From: CAYNLG01 sp964397995
Lineage (GTDB): Bacteria > Planctomycetota > Phycisphaerae > FEN-1346
NCBI GenBank assembly: GCA_964397995.1
Contig: CAYNLG010000094.1
Span: 1 to 13,751, forward strand
Length of the DNA: 13,751 nucleotides
Direction of reading: 5' to 3'
How positions within the stretch are numbered: the first letter of the stretch is position 1; every line of letters starts with the position of its first letter. The notes under the pieces are model-generated. The model searched no databases. It was not told the DNA's origin and was given only the letters and a program-made list of their open reading frames with translations. Below, piece by piece: positions 7,630-13,078 of the stretch. A program made the position numbers and the translations under genes.

Positions 7630-8628
7630 TCACGGCCGGATGGCCTCCAGCGACCACGTCTGCAGCTTGTTCGCGCCGAAGAGGCGCACGCAGGCCGCGT
7701 CCCCCGCTTCCCCCTCCGGGAAGACACCGCGCCACCGCTCGCTCGAAAGCAGCCGGTCCTGCGCCCGGGCGGCCGTGGCCTCGTCCGCCGCGGGCACCCA
7801 GACCATTTCGATCTCCTCTGGCCGCACCTCCACCAGCGCGTACGCCGCCGGCCAGACCGCGAGGCTTGGCGCGGCCGCGTGCACGGTCGGCCCGACCGCG
7901 CGCCCCACCGCGAAGTGGTGATGCCCCGTCAGCACCAGAAGCACGTTCGGGTGCCGCTCCAGCACCGTGAGGACCTCGGCCGCGTTGTCCACCAGCGTCT
8001 CGCGCCAGGGCTCGGCCTGGTCCAGCGGATGGAGCGGCACCAGCCCATGGTGAGCCACCACGAGCACCGCCTGGTCGGCGGCCGCCCTCAGCGTTCGCTC
8101 CAGCCATGCGAGCTGCTCGGCGTCGACGTGGCCGGCGACCGCCCCCGGCCAGGGCGTGTCCAGCCCCACCAGCAGCACCCCCGGCCTTATCTGCCGGCTC
8201 CAATAGCCGCGCGGCCCCTGCGGGCCGTGGCCCTGGAACGCCCAAAGGACCGTGGTGCGGCTGACGTTCCCCCCCGAGGCGGATTCCACGCGCGGGCCGT
8301 CGTGATCGCCCAGCACGAGCACGTATGGCCGGTCCAACTCCTCCAGGGCCGCCTTCGCCTGGTCCAGGCTCAAGGGGTCGGCTCCGGCCATCAGGTCGCC
8401 AAGAATCACGACCAGGTCCAGGTCCGGCTCGCGGTTGATCTGGGCCACGGCCCGCGCAAGCAGGCCGTCGCTCGCCTCGACGAGGGCCCCGTCGACCCTC
8501 TCGCCCACGGCCGAGGTGTACGCCCCGGCCAGGGCGGCGATACGCAGTTTGCCGCGCGGACCGGGGGGCTCGCACCCGGCGACCAGAGCGGCCAGGGCCG
8601 CCGCGGCCAGGATCGCGCACATTCTCAT
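7630..8628 (-). CDS. calcineurin-like metallophosphoesterase lipoprotein, divergent
   Basis: A 332-aa predicted phosphoesterase anchored to the outer face of a membrane. The N-terminus is a lipoprotein signal: hydrophobic stretch, then VAG-C19. The calcineurin-like fold is supported by LGD (G77-D78), a GDHD variant of the GNHD motif (107-110), VVAHHG (H193-H194) and TGHHH (G234-H237). The first family motif, D-x-H, is expected around residues 30-40 but that segment reads IAALAGAYTSA, with no Asp or His. GNHD Asn is replaced by D108. The dinuclear metal site is therefore incomplete or rearranged, and activity may be lost or altered. In the wider family, substrates range from cyclic nucleotides to phosphoproteins and lipids; none can be chosen here. 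The ATG at 8628 has GGGAGG at 6-nt spacing; the next in-frame ATG (8622) is less well placed. It is divergent from the PEP-CTERM gene at 8917 and converges with the XRE-cupin gene. Confidence 0.82.
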   Translation of the reverse strand: MRMCAILAAAALAALVAGCEPPGPRGKLRIAALAGAYTSAVGERVDGALVEASDGLLARAVAQINREPDLDLVVILGDLMAGADPLSLDQAKAALEELDRPYVLVLGDHDGPRVESASGGNVSRTTVLWAFQGHGPQGPRGYWSRQIRPGVLLVGLDTPWPGAVAGHVDAEQLAWLERTLRAAADQAVLVVAHHGLVPLHPLDQAEPWRETLVDNAAEVLTVLERHPNVLLVLTGHHHFAVGRAVGPTVHAAAPSLAVWPAAYALVEVRPEEIEMVWVPAADEATAARAQDRLLSSERWRGVFPEGEAGDAACVRLFGANKLQTWSLEAIRP

Positions 8629-8655
8629 GGCGGGCCTCCCAACGATGGCGACCCG

Positions 8656-8664
8656 AGTCTAGCA
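8656..8664 (-). promoter_or_regulatory. extended -10 promoter for the phosphoesterase lipoprotein
   Basis: Read on the minus strand, TGC directly precedes TAGACT, making a TGnTAnnnT extended -10 element 27 nt upstream of the ATG at 8628. No convincing -35 box lies at the usual distance, which is acceptable for extended -10 promoters. The predicted leader is about 20 nt and contains the GGGAGG ribosome binding site. Confidence 0.45.
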
Positions 8665-8742
8665 CGGCGCCGCGCGGCATGCGAGAGAAACGCGCGGGCG
8701 GCCCCGCGCCGGACGGCCGGGCAGCCTTCTTTCCATCGAAAC

Positions 8743-8771
8743 TTGACCGGGCCCGGATCGTGTGTCATACT
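8743..8771 (+). promoter_or_regulatory. sigma70-like promoter for the PEP-CTERM gene
   Basis: TTGACC (8743-8748) and CATACT (8766-8771) are spaced by exactly 17 bp, giving 5/6 and 4/6 matches to consensus. Transcription would begin near 8778, leaving an untranslated leader of about 140 nt before the ATG at 8917. I could not match that leader to a known riboswitch class, and it contains no convincing small ORF with its own ribosome binding site. Confidence 0.6.
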
Positions 8772-8916
8772 ACAGGTGGGATGTGTGGCATGCGGCAGCC
8801 GCAACTGCCGATGAAGCAAATGCACCCGAGGGGGACGGCGCCACCTCGCCCGCCGTCGCGGGCCGCGCCGTCAAGCTTGAGAGCGTGGAGTTCCGTCACA
8901 AGTGAGGAGTCTCGCC

Positions 8917-9597
8917 ATGATCCGCCTTCAGAGCCTGTGGGCGCTCGTTGCCGCGTGCGCCGTTGCGACGCCGGCGTCCGCCGCCGTCATCGTCGCCTAC
9001 GATTTCGACGATCTTGACGGCGTGGCCGACTCGGTCCACGCGGGGGTAACCGCAAGCGAAGTTACCCCGGCCACCGCAAGCAACTTCGACGGGACGGGCG
9101 GCTCCGGCCGCGCCGAGCCCGGCGAAGCCATGGCCGAAAGCGAGGGCGCGTATGAGTTCGCCCTGAGCGCCGCCCTTCCGATGGCCCTCGACGCCCTGAC
9201 CTTCACGGTCCAGACCGAGCGGCGCGCCAGCGGCCGCATGCACACGTGGAATTTGTATCTCATGGACGGCCAAGGCGGCGAGGCCGGCCTGCTCTTCGAC
9301 TTCTACGCCGGCGACCCACTCGCCCTGAAGGCCGAGGACGTCGACTCGGTCGTCACCGGCCAGGGCGGCTATCTGCAGGGGGAGGAGGACGAAGGCCTCG
9401 TCGTGGCCGACCTGTCGGGCCTGCCCGCGCGCGACACGTGGCGGTTCAAGATCGCCTTCGCCCGCACGGCCAGCCTCGGCGCGTTCTCGTCCCTGGACAA
9501 CATCGAGGTCACCGGCTCGGCGCCGGCGCCCGAGCCGGCCACGCTCGCCCTCGTGGCCTTGGGCGGGATGGCGCTTCTGGCCCGCCGGCGGCGTTAG
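8917..9597 (+). CDS. PEP-CTERM sorting domain protein, function unknown
   Basis: A 226-aa exported protein. The ATG at 8917 follows GAGGAG at 7-nt spacing; an in-frame GTG at 8902 overlaps that ribosome binding site and is less likely. Residues 1-22 are a Sec signal peptide with a probable cut after PASA. The mature part is acidic, with alternating polar/hydrophobic stretches that suggest beta-sandwich structure (AVIVAYDFDDLDG start; FSSLDNIEVTG near the end). The C-terminus is a PEP-CTERM signal: PEP at 205-207, a hydrophobic segment to about 222, then RRRR (223-226). In studied bacteria this signal is processed by an exosortase and the protein is released to the surface or matrix. No exosortase gene is in the window. 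It is monocistronic, with its own promoter and terminator. It is not obviously related to the two other PEP-CTERM proteins here beyond the sorting tail. The molecular role is unknown. Confidence 0.85.
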   Translation: MIRLQSLWALVAACAVATPASAAVIVAYDFDDLDGVADSVHAGVTASEVTPATASNFDGTGGSGRAEPGEAMAESEGAYEFALSAALPMALDALTFTVQTERRASGRMHTWNLYLMDGQGGEAGLLFDFYAGDPLALKAEDVDSVVTGQGGYLQGEEDEGLVVADLSGLPARDTWRFKIAFARTASLGAFSSLDNIEVTGSAPAPEPATLALVALGGMALLARRRR

Positions 9598-9641
9598 GCG
9601 CAGCCCACGAGCCGACCGGCAGCACACGTTCAGCACGTCCA

Positions 9642-9674
9642 GCGGACGGCCTCCCGGCCGTCCGCTTCGCTTTC
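9642..9674 (+). terminator. intrinsic terminator of the PEP-CTERM gene
   Basis: A perfect 10-bp stem, GCGGACGGCC (9642-9651) and GGCCGTCCGC (9656-9665), encloses a 4-nt TCCC loop and is followed by the pyrimidine-rich tail TTCGCTTTC. It lies 44 bp after the stop codon at 9597. The tail is short on consecutive T residues but the stem is strong, so it is a good Rho-independent terminator candidate. Confidence 0.7.
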
Positions 9675-9726
9675 AGGCCGGCGGCGGCCCACGGACCCCA
9701 GGCTGCCTTCGCGCCCGGCGGCGCGG

Positions 9727-9773
9727 GCAAAGAAGCCTTTCCCCGCGCATGGCGCCGAGAAAGGCTCCTTTGC
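9727..9773. repeat. long imperfect inverted repeat between convergent genes
   Basis: The arms GCAAAGAAGCCTTTC (9727-9741) and GAAAGGCTCCTTTGC (9759-9773) pair over 14 of 15 positions, with a single A/C mismatch, around a 17-nt GC-rich loop. The arms are much richer in A and T than the surrounding DNA. It sits between two convergent genes and could end transcription from either side, or be a copy of a dispersed palindromic element. No target-site duplication or ORF was seen. Confidence 0.6.
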
Positions 9774-9786
9774 GACCCGCCCCCCT

Positions 9787-9807
9787 TGGCCCGAACGTTC
9801 AGGGCCA
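9787..9807. repeat. short inverted repeat with palindromic centre
   Basis: TGGCCC (9787-9792) and GGGCCA (9802-9807) flank GAACGTTCA, whose first 8 bases are themselves a perfect palindrome. It may add to the termination structures of this convergent intergenic region or be a protein-binding site. Beyond it, 9808-9894 holds only a small 5-bp hairpin (CGCCG/CGGCG at 9867-9879) and two copies of CGTGTGTGC (9859-9867, 9885-9893); no gene is seen there. Confidence 0.35.
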
Positions 9808-9894
9808 GGCGGGCGGGGCAGACTCTCCTTGCCATTGCGCGTCGCCGCTCGCCGCCCTCGTGTGTGCGCCGCGACGGCGTGGGGCGTGTGTGCT

Positions 9895-10533
9895 TCAGGC
9901 GCTTCGCCGCCGCCCGAGGAGCACCGACAGGCCCCCGGCAACGATCAGACCCAGCGTGGCCGGCTCCGGCGCCGGCGCCCCGAAATGCACCGAGAACGGC
10001 GCCGACGGGGCAAGGTTCCCAAGCGAGTCCACCAGGCGATACCGCACCTCGTAGTGGGCGGTCGGGTCGTCCCACACCACGTATTTCATATGCACGTGAT
10101 GGTTGATGTAGCCAGCACTTAATGCGAAGTCGTCGCCGTCCGCCTCCAGCAGCGGATTGAAGTTGTCGTCGTACATCTCGAGGCCTGGCGTCGCATACAG
10201 GCGCTCGACACACACGTCGTAGTCCACCCCCGGGGTTCCCACCAGGCTCAGGTCGTGAACGCCGTCGATCACCTCGCCGAAGCCCGGTTCGGTCCGGCCC
10301 CAGCAGCCCAGCATTAGTCGCCAGTCCATGAGCTCGTAGTACGCTTCGGCGTACGGTTCGGCATAGTCCTCCTTCCAGTGGCGGTACACCTGCCAGTCGT
10401 CGACCCAGAGGGCCCCGCCCTGCTGACCCACCAGGAAGTGATCAAGGGTGCAGTATGCATGGGCGGGTGCGGCCACGACGACCGCGCACCAGGCCGCAAC
10501 AGCCAGAACCAACACGTTGCAGGTCCGTCGCAT
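9895..10533 (-). CDS. PEP-CTERM sorting domain protein B of the pseudopilin cluster
   Basis: A 212-aa exported protein, last gene of a minus-strand cluster. The ATG at 10533 has AAAGGA at 7-nt spacing. Residues 1-26 are a Sec signal peptide ending in APAHA. The mature protein is rich in Tyr, Trp, Asp and Glu, especially in residues about 40-75. The tail carries PEP (189-191), a hydrophobic stretch and RRR (208-210). The second half resembles the PEP-CTERM protein encoded at 11239-11997: both share an ER...PG..M element, a P-[VL]-L-x-ADGD element, an HH...K element, and a [VF]xYR/FRxVD segment before the tail. The two are likely paralogues. It lies 24 bp downstream of the pseudopilin-like gene. 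Sorting by an exosortase is expected from the tail; no enzyme or binding domain is recognised, so function is unknown. Confidence 0.82.
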   Translation of the reverse strand: MRRTCNVLVLAVAAWCAVVVAAPAHAYCTLDHFLVGQQGGALWVDDWQVYRHWKEDYAEPYAEAYYELMDWRLMLGCWGRTEPGFGEVIDGVHDLSLVGTPGVDYDVCVERLYATPGLEMYDDNFNPLLEADGDDFALSAGYINHHVHMKYVVWDDPTAHYEVRYRLVDSLGNLAPSAPFSVHFGAPAPEPATLGLIVAGGLSVLLGRRRSA

Positions 10534-10556
10534 CGTCTATCCTTTCGTTGTTTGCC

Positions 10557-11252
10557 TCAGTACTGCATCGGGGTACACCACCGCGGGGCCAGGAGCGGGT
10601 TCCAGAGGTTGACCCGTCCCGGGTCCCACGTCTCCTCGAGGGCCATCGCCTGAACGTGGCCATCCACGAACAGGTAGTGGCTCCGGCCCCCGTGCCGCTC
10701 GTGGTCGACAACGTTCTGCAGGTCCCGCATCGCCATCCACAGTTCGGGGTGGACGTGGTCGGAGCCCACCACGTGCGGCGCCGTCTCGCAGACGAGGATG
10801 GTGTACGAGGGCTCTCGCACCTGACTCAGGTGCGGGGCGGCCGCGTCCATGCGGCCGTTCATGGCGTAGCTGGCCCACCGATACCGAAGCCAGTCGTCTT
10901 CCAGCGGCCGCTCCCAGTCGAGGAACACGTCGTCGGGAGCCGTGTCGCTTGGACACCGGTACAGCAGCGTCTTCCCGGCATACGGGCGGACCGCATTGAG
11001 CCACCAACGCGACGCGGCCTGGCCGGCCGACGGGCAGGCGCTCGACGGCAGGTGGCCCTCGTGGTTGCAGGCATACGCCCGGATAGCCAAGCCGATCTGC
11101 TTCAGGTTGTTCGCGCACTCCAAACCCTCAGCCGAGGCGAGGGCGTCTCCGAGCGCGCCCATGAGCAGGCCGGCGAGAATTCCCACGATGGCGGCCACGA
11201 TCAGCACTTCCAGAAGCGTGAAGCCGTGCCGCGCGCGTTCACGGGACCGCAT
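10557..11252 (-). CDS. pseudopilin-like protein with H-X9-DG motif
   Basis: A 231-aa type IV pilin/type II secretion pseudopilin-like protein. A short basic leader ends at G10, followed by FTLLEV with the conserved Glu five residues after the cut (E15), then a hydrophobic helix to about residue 36. Prepilin peptidase should cut after G10. The region ECANNLKQIGLAIRAYA matches the usual post-helix segment of planctomycete prepilin-like proteins. Near the C-terminus, H187...D197-G198 is the H-X9-DG motif (HGGRSHYLFVDGHV), which in these phyla marks a large pseudopilin-like family of unclear role. Cysteines occur at CANN, CNHE, CPSA, CPSD, CETA and WCTP. The start lies inside the end of the upstream PEP-CTERM gene (14-bp overlap), so the two are translationally linked. 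It could form part of a secretion or surface-assembly pseudopilus; no other pilus gene is present. Confidence 0.88.
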   Translation of the reverse strand: MRSRERARHGFTLLEVLIVAAIVGILAGLLMGALGDALASAEGLECANNLKQIGLAIRAYACNHEGHLPSSACPSAGQAASRWWLNAVRPYAGKTLLYRCPSDTAPDDVFLDWERPLEDDWLRYRWASYAMNGRMDAAAPHLSQVREPSYTILVCETAPHVVGSDHVHPELWMAMRDLQNVVDHERHGGRSHYLFVDGHVQAMALEETWDPGRVNLWNPLLAPRWCTPMQY

Positions 11253-11997
11253 GGCGGCCCCTGTGCCGTCGCCGGCGCCAGACCACCACGGCCCCGGCGG
11301 TGATCAGCGCCAGCGTGGCCGGCTCCGGTGTCGTCACGAACGTCAGCGTGTAGTCCTCGGACGAGGCAAACGGCGTCCCGACGCCCCGAACGTCCACGGC
11401 ACGGAACGTGGCCGTCAAGACTTCCCCGAGCGGCAGGGCGGCGTCCGCCTTGAAATACAGGTGGTGGCCGAACCGCCACGCCCCCAGCGTCCCGTCCTCG
11501 CTGTAGTGCGTGTCGGACCAACCCATCCCGTGAGCCGGATCGAAGACGACCCGGTCCCCGTCCGCCCCGAGCACCGGGTCCAGCGTGTCATACGTGCACA
11601 TGCTGAATCCGGGGTCGAAGTGGACCCGTTCCAGGGCGATGCGCCAGTCCGGCACGACGGCCTCGTCCTTCCCGCCGAGCTGCCAGTTGCCGTGCGGCGG
11701 ATGCCCCGAGTGCCAGCAGTACAGCTCCTCGCAGACATACGCCCCGTTCCAGGGAAACCCGCCTTTCCGCTTCAGCTCGAGCGGCTCGCCCCAGTCGGGC
11801 CATCCCGGCGTGCCCGGCATCGCGAAGAACCAGAGTACGTCGTCGTCGGCCGTGCCCCACACCTGGTCCTCGTTCCGTCCGATGTGCGTGTGGGCATGGC
11901 CGGCCAGGGCCTCGGCCGGAGCCGCGGCCAAGGCGGCAGCCGCCAGAGCCGCGCCGAACAACAGGCCGGGCACCTTGTTCAGTGTATTGCAGCGCAT
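11239..11997 (-). CDS. PEP-CTERM sorting domain protein A, His-rich mature N-terminus
   Basis: A 252-aa exported protein. The ATG at 11997 is preceded by a strong AGGTGA at 5-nt spacing. A signal peptide covers residues 1 to about 32 (cut near AEALA); the mature chain begins GHAHTHIG, so histidines lie at its very N-terminus. The middle holds many Trp, Gly and Asp residues (WGTADDDVLWFF, CEELYCWHSGHPPHGNWQL) and three Cys. The tail has TTPEPATLAL (PEP at 224-226), a hydrophobic segment, RRRR (241-244), and then eight further residues that cross the next gene's start. Residues about 140-230 resemble the PEP-CTERM protein at 9895-10533, which suggests duplication within the cluster. The histidine-rich start and the Cys/His-rich neighbour upstream hint at metal binding, but this is only inference. 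No catalytic domain is recognised. Confidence 0.83.
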   Translation of the reverse strand: MRCNTLNKVPGLLFGAALAAAALAAAPAEALAGHAHTHIGRNEDQVWGTADDDVLWFFAMPGTPGWPDWGEPLELKRKGGFPWNGAYVCEELYCWHSGHPPHGNWQLGGKDEAVVPDWRIALERVHFDPGFSMCTYDTLDPVLGADGDRVVFDPAHGMGWSDTHYSEDGTLGAWRFGHHLYFKADAALPLGEVLTATFRAVDVRGVGTPFASSEDYTLTFVTTPEPATLALITAGAVVVWRRRRHRGRHAVP

Positions 11998-12042
11998 AGA
12001 TCACCTCTCTTGAGTGGCTTGCTTGGTCAGCGGGGGAACGCG

Positions 12043-12060
12043 GCGCTGCACCGGCAGCGC
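12043..12060 (-). terminator. hairpin between the Cys/His-rich gene and the PEP-CTERM cluster
   Basis: GCGCTGC (12043-12049) and GCAGCGC (12054-12060) form a perfect 7-bp stem with a 4-nt loop. It lies 60 nt past the stop of the Cys/His-rich gene and about 45 nt before the ATG of PEP-CTERM protein A. There is no T-tract after it, so it may act as a partial terminator or mRNA-processing/stability structure rather than a full stop. I found no good promoter between these two genes, which favours read-through. Confidence 0.4.
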
Positions 12061-12119
12061 GTGACATACGCGGAGACCCCACGCCGGGTCTTGCTGACTC
12101 CAAGAACGGAAAGGGGAAC

Positions 12120-12527
12120 CTACGGCAGGGCGGGCGGCGCCCGGGCCTGGAAGGCCCGGAACGTCATCCGAACGGGAAGGAGTGACTCGCAGACGGGGCG
12201 CGACACCAACCGGGACACGCCCGACGAGACCGTTGGCGACGCCGGCGCGCGAAACGCCAGCTTGTGCGTGCAAGCCAGGAGTTGGCAGATCGGACAGGGC
12301 GCGTGCTTCGCCCCCAGCGCCAGCGCGAGACCGGGGCCATGACCATGACCGTGCGCCTGGACCAAAGCCAACGGGAACGCCCCATGCCCGTGGCGCGGTG
12401 GACACCCGTGAGAACAGCCGTCCTCATGCGCGTGGAACAACGGGTGGACGGCGTGCATGCCGACCGTGGCAAACGCAATGGCCGCCAGTGCGCACGCCAA
12501 GCACACGCTGCGCCGGGCACGATGCAC
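12120..12527 (-). CDS. small exported Cys/His-rich protein (DUF2946-like)
   Basis: A 135-aa protein starting at GTG 12527, with GGAGGA at 6-nt spacing and a promoter just upstream. Residues about 7-24 form a hydrophobic signal or membrane segment. The following part is strikingly metal-ligand rich: thirteen His and seven Cys lie within the first 89 residues, including HPLFHAH (28-34), CSHGC (38-42), HGH (46-48), HGHGH (59-63) and H75-AP-C78-PIC81-QLLAC86. The C-P-x-C element after a His-rich linker resembles the small DUF2946-type proteins often found with metal-handling genes, but the match is by eye. The C-terminal 45 residues have no recognisable motif. It is probably the first gene of a transcript continuing into the PEP-CTERM/pseudopilin cluster. 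A periplasmic or surface metal-binding role is plausible but unproven; the metal cannot be named. Confidence 0.68.
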   Translation of the reverse strand: MHRARRSVCLACALAAIAFATVGMHAVHPLFHAHEDGCSHGCPPRHGHGAFPLALVQAHGHGHGPGLALALGAKHAPCPICQLLACTHKLAFRAPASPTVSSGVSRLVSRPVCESLLPVRMTFRAFQARAPPALP

Positions 12528-12553
12528 GTCTGTCCTCCCCCGAGTGACACCTA

Positions 12554-12582
12554 ACTATACCCCCCGTCCGGCGCACGGGCAA
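12554..12582 (-). promoter_or_regulatory. sigma70-like promoter for the Cys/His-rich gene and cluster
   Basis: On the minus strand TTGCCC (12577-12582) is followed after exactly 17 bp by TATAGT (12554-12559), a 5/6 match for the -10 box. Transcription would start near 12547, about 20 nt before the GTG start at 12527, leaving just enough leader for the GGGGGAGGA ribosome binding site. It is the only clear promoter found for the four genes from 12527 down to 9895. Confidence 0.65.
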
Positions 12583-12651
12583 GGGGGTCGGCAAAAAAGG
12601 GACCAAGCCGCACGCCGAGTCATGACACCACGCACCGCCCACCGTCTGAAC

Positions 12652-12912
12652 TCACGCCGTCAGAATGACCAGCGCCAGGAACGGCACCAGGCACAGGAAG
12701 ATCCACAGGGCCTTGTAGCCCCCCATGATGACGTAGATGGCCACGTTCCACTGCTCGCGCGGCATGGGGAACCAGCGGCTGTGCATCCGGTAGACCCAGC
12801 CGCCGGCGGCCGCCAAGATCACGAAGGCCAGCGTGAAGAGGCCCCCGCCGAGGATCGTGCACCACATCAGCAGCTCGCGCAAGGTCGCCAGCGTCATCGT
12901 CGAGACGGTCAT
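12652..12912 (-). CDS. small two-helix membrane protein (DUF6868-like)
   Basis: An 86-aa inner-membrane protein. I chose ATG 12912 because AGGAGGAGG lies about 6 nt upstream; an in-frame ATG at 12942 would put that sequence inside the gene and adds a charged, non-conserved-looking RHETRRRH stretch. Two hydrophobic helices span about residues 17-40 and 62-85, separated by a polar segment VYRMHSRWFPMPREQWNVAIY. The pattern LLMWCTILxGGL...YRMHxRWFxMxREQW...YK...LVPFLAL resembles the DUF6868 family, whose function is not known. It is transcribed in the same direction as the genes on both sides, but it has its own extended -10 promoter and a long leader containing a perfect palindrome. Confidence 0.75.
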   Translation of the reverse strand: MTVSTMTLATLRELLMWCTILGGGLFTLAFVILAAAGGWVYRMHSRWFPMPREQWNVAIYVIMGGYKALWIFLCLVPFLALVILTA

Positions 12913-12935
12913 CGTGTGCCTCCTCCTGGTCTCGT

Positions 12936-12951
12936 GCCGCACCGGTGCGGC
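12936..12951. promoter_or_regulatory. perfect 16-bp palindrome in the leader of the DUF6868-like gene
   Basis: GCCGCACCGGTGCGGC is a perfect palindrome lying about 12 bp upstream of the AGGAGGAGG ribosome binding site and about 55 bp downstream of the predicted -10 box. With no spacer it suits a dimeric DNA-binding protein better than an RNA hairpin, so an operator is the favoured reading. In mRNA it could still form a stem with a tight loop near the ribosome binding site. Confidence 0.45.
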
Positions 12952-13005
12952 GTGCCGGTCCCACCCCTGAGACGTCCCCCGATTCGCCGCACGCCACGTC
13001 GGTCC

Positions 13006-13014
13006 AGTATAGCA
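13006..13014 (-). promoter_or_regulatory. extended -10 promoter for the DUF6868-like gene
   Basis: On the minus strand TGC precedes TATACT, a 5/6 match to the -10 consensus with the TGn extension. The -35 region is poor. Transcription would begin near 12999, giving a leader of about 88 nt that contains the 16-bp palindrome. It lies 65 bp beyond the end of the cyclic-nucleotide-binding gene. Confidence 0.5.
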
Positions 13015-13078
13015 GCGCCAAGCCCTGATATGGCGTCCAGGACGCGACGCGGGCGCCAGCCGCGACCGTCCCTCCGCC

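Noticed and set aside
7541..8680. Alternative minus-strand frame of 379 codons across the phosphoesterase gene
   Set aside because: It is Gly/Arg/Ala-rich without motifs, whereas the chosen frame has a lipobox and phosphoesterase motifs with a ribosome binding site.
8679..9017. Plus-strand small ORF covering the leader of the PEP-CTERM gene
   Set aside because: It begins upstream of the promoter, lacks a ribosome binding site and has no recognisable features.
9246..10106. Long plus-strand frame through the convergent intergenic region
   Set aside because: It overlaps two well-supported PEP-CTERM genes on opposite strands and is Arg/Pro-rich; the intergenic part is explained by hairpins.
12593..12598. 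Run of six A (T on the minus strand) after the DUF6868-like gene as an intrinsic terminator
   Set aside because: I could not find a convincing stem directly before the T-run on the minus strand.
13033..13045. GCGTC-CAG-GACGC hairpin after the cyclic nucleotide-binding gene
   Set aside because: A 5-bp stem with a 3-nt loop and no T-tract is too weak to call a terminator in DNA this GC-rich.
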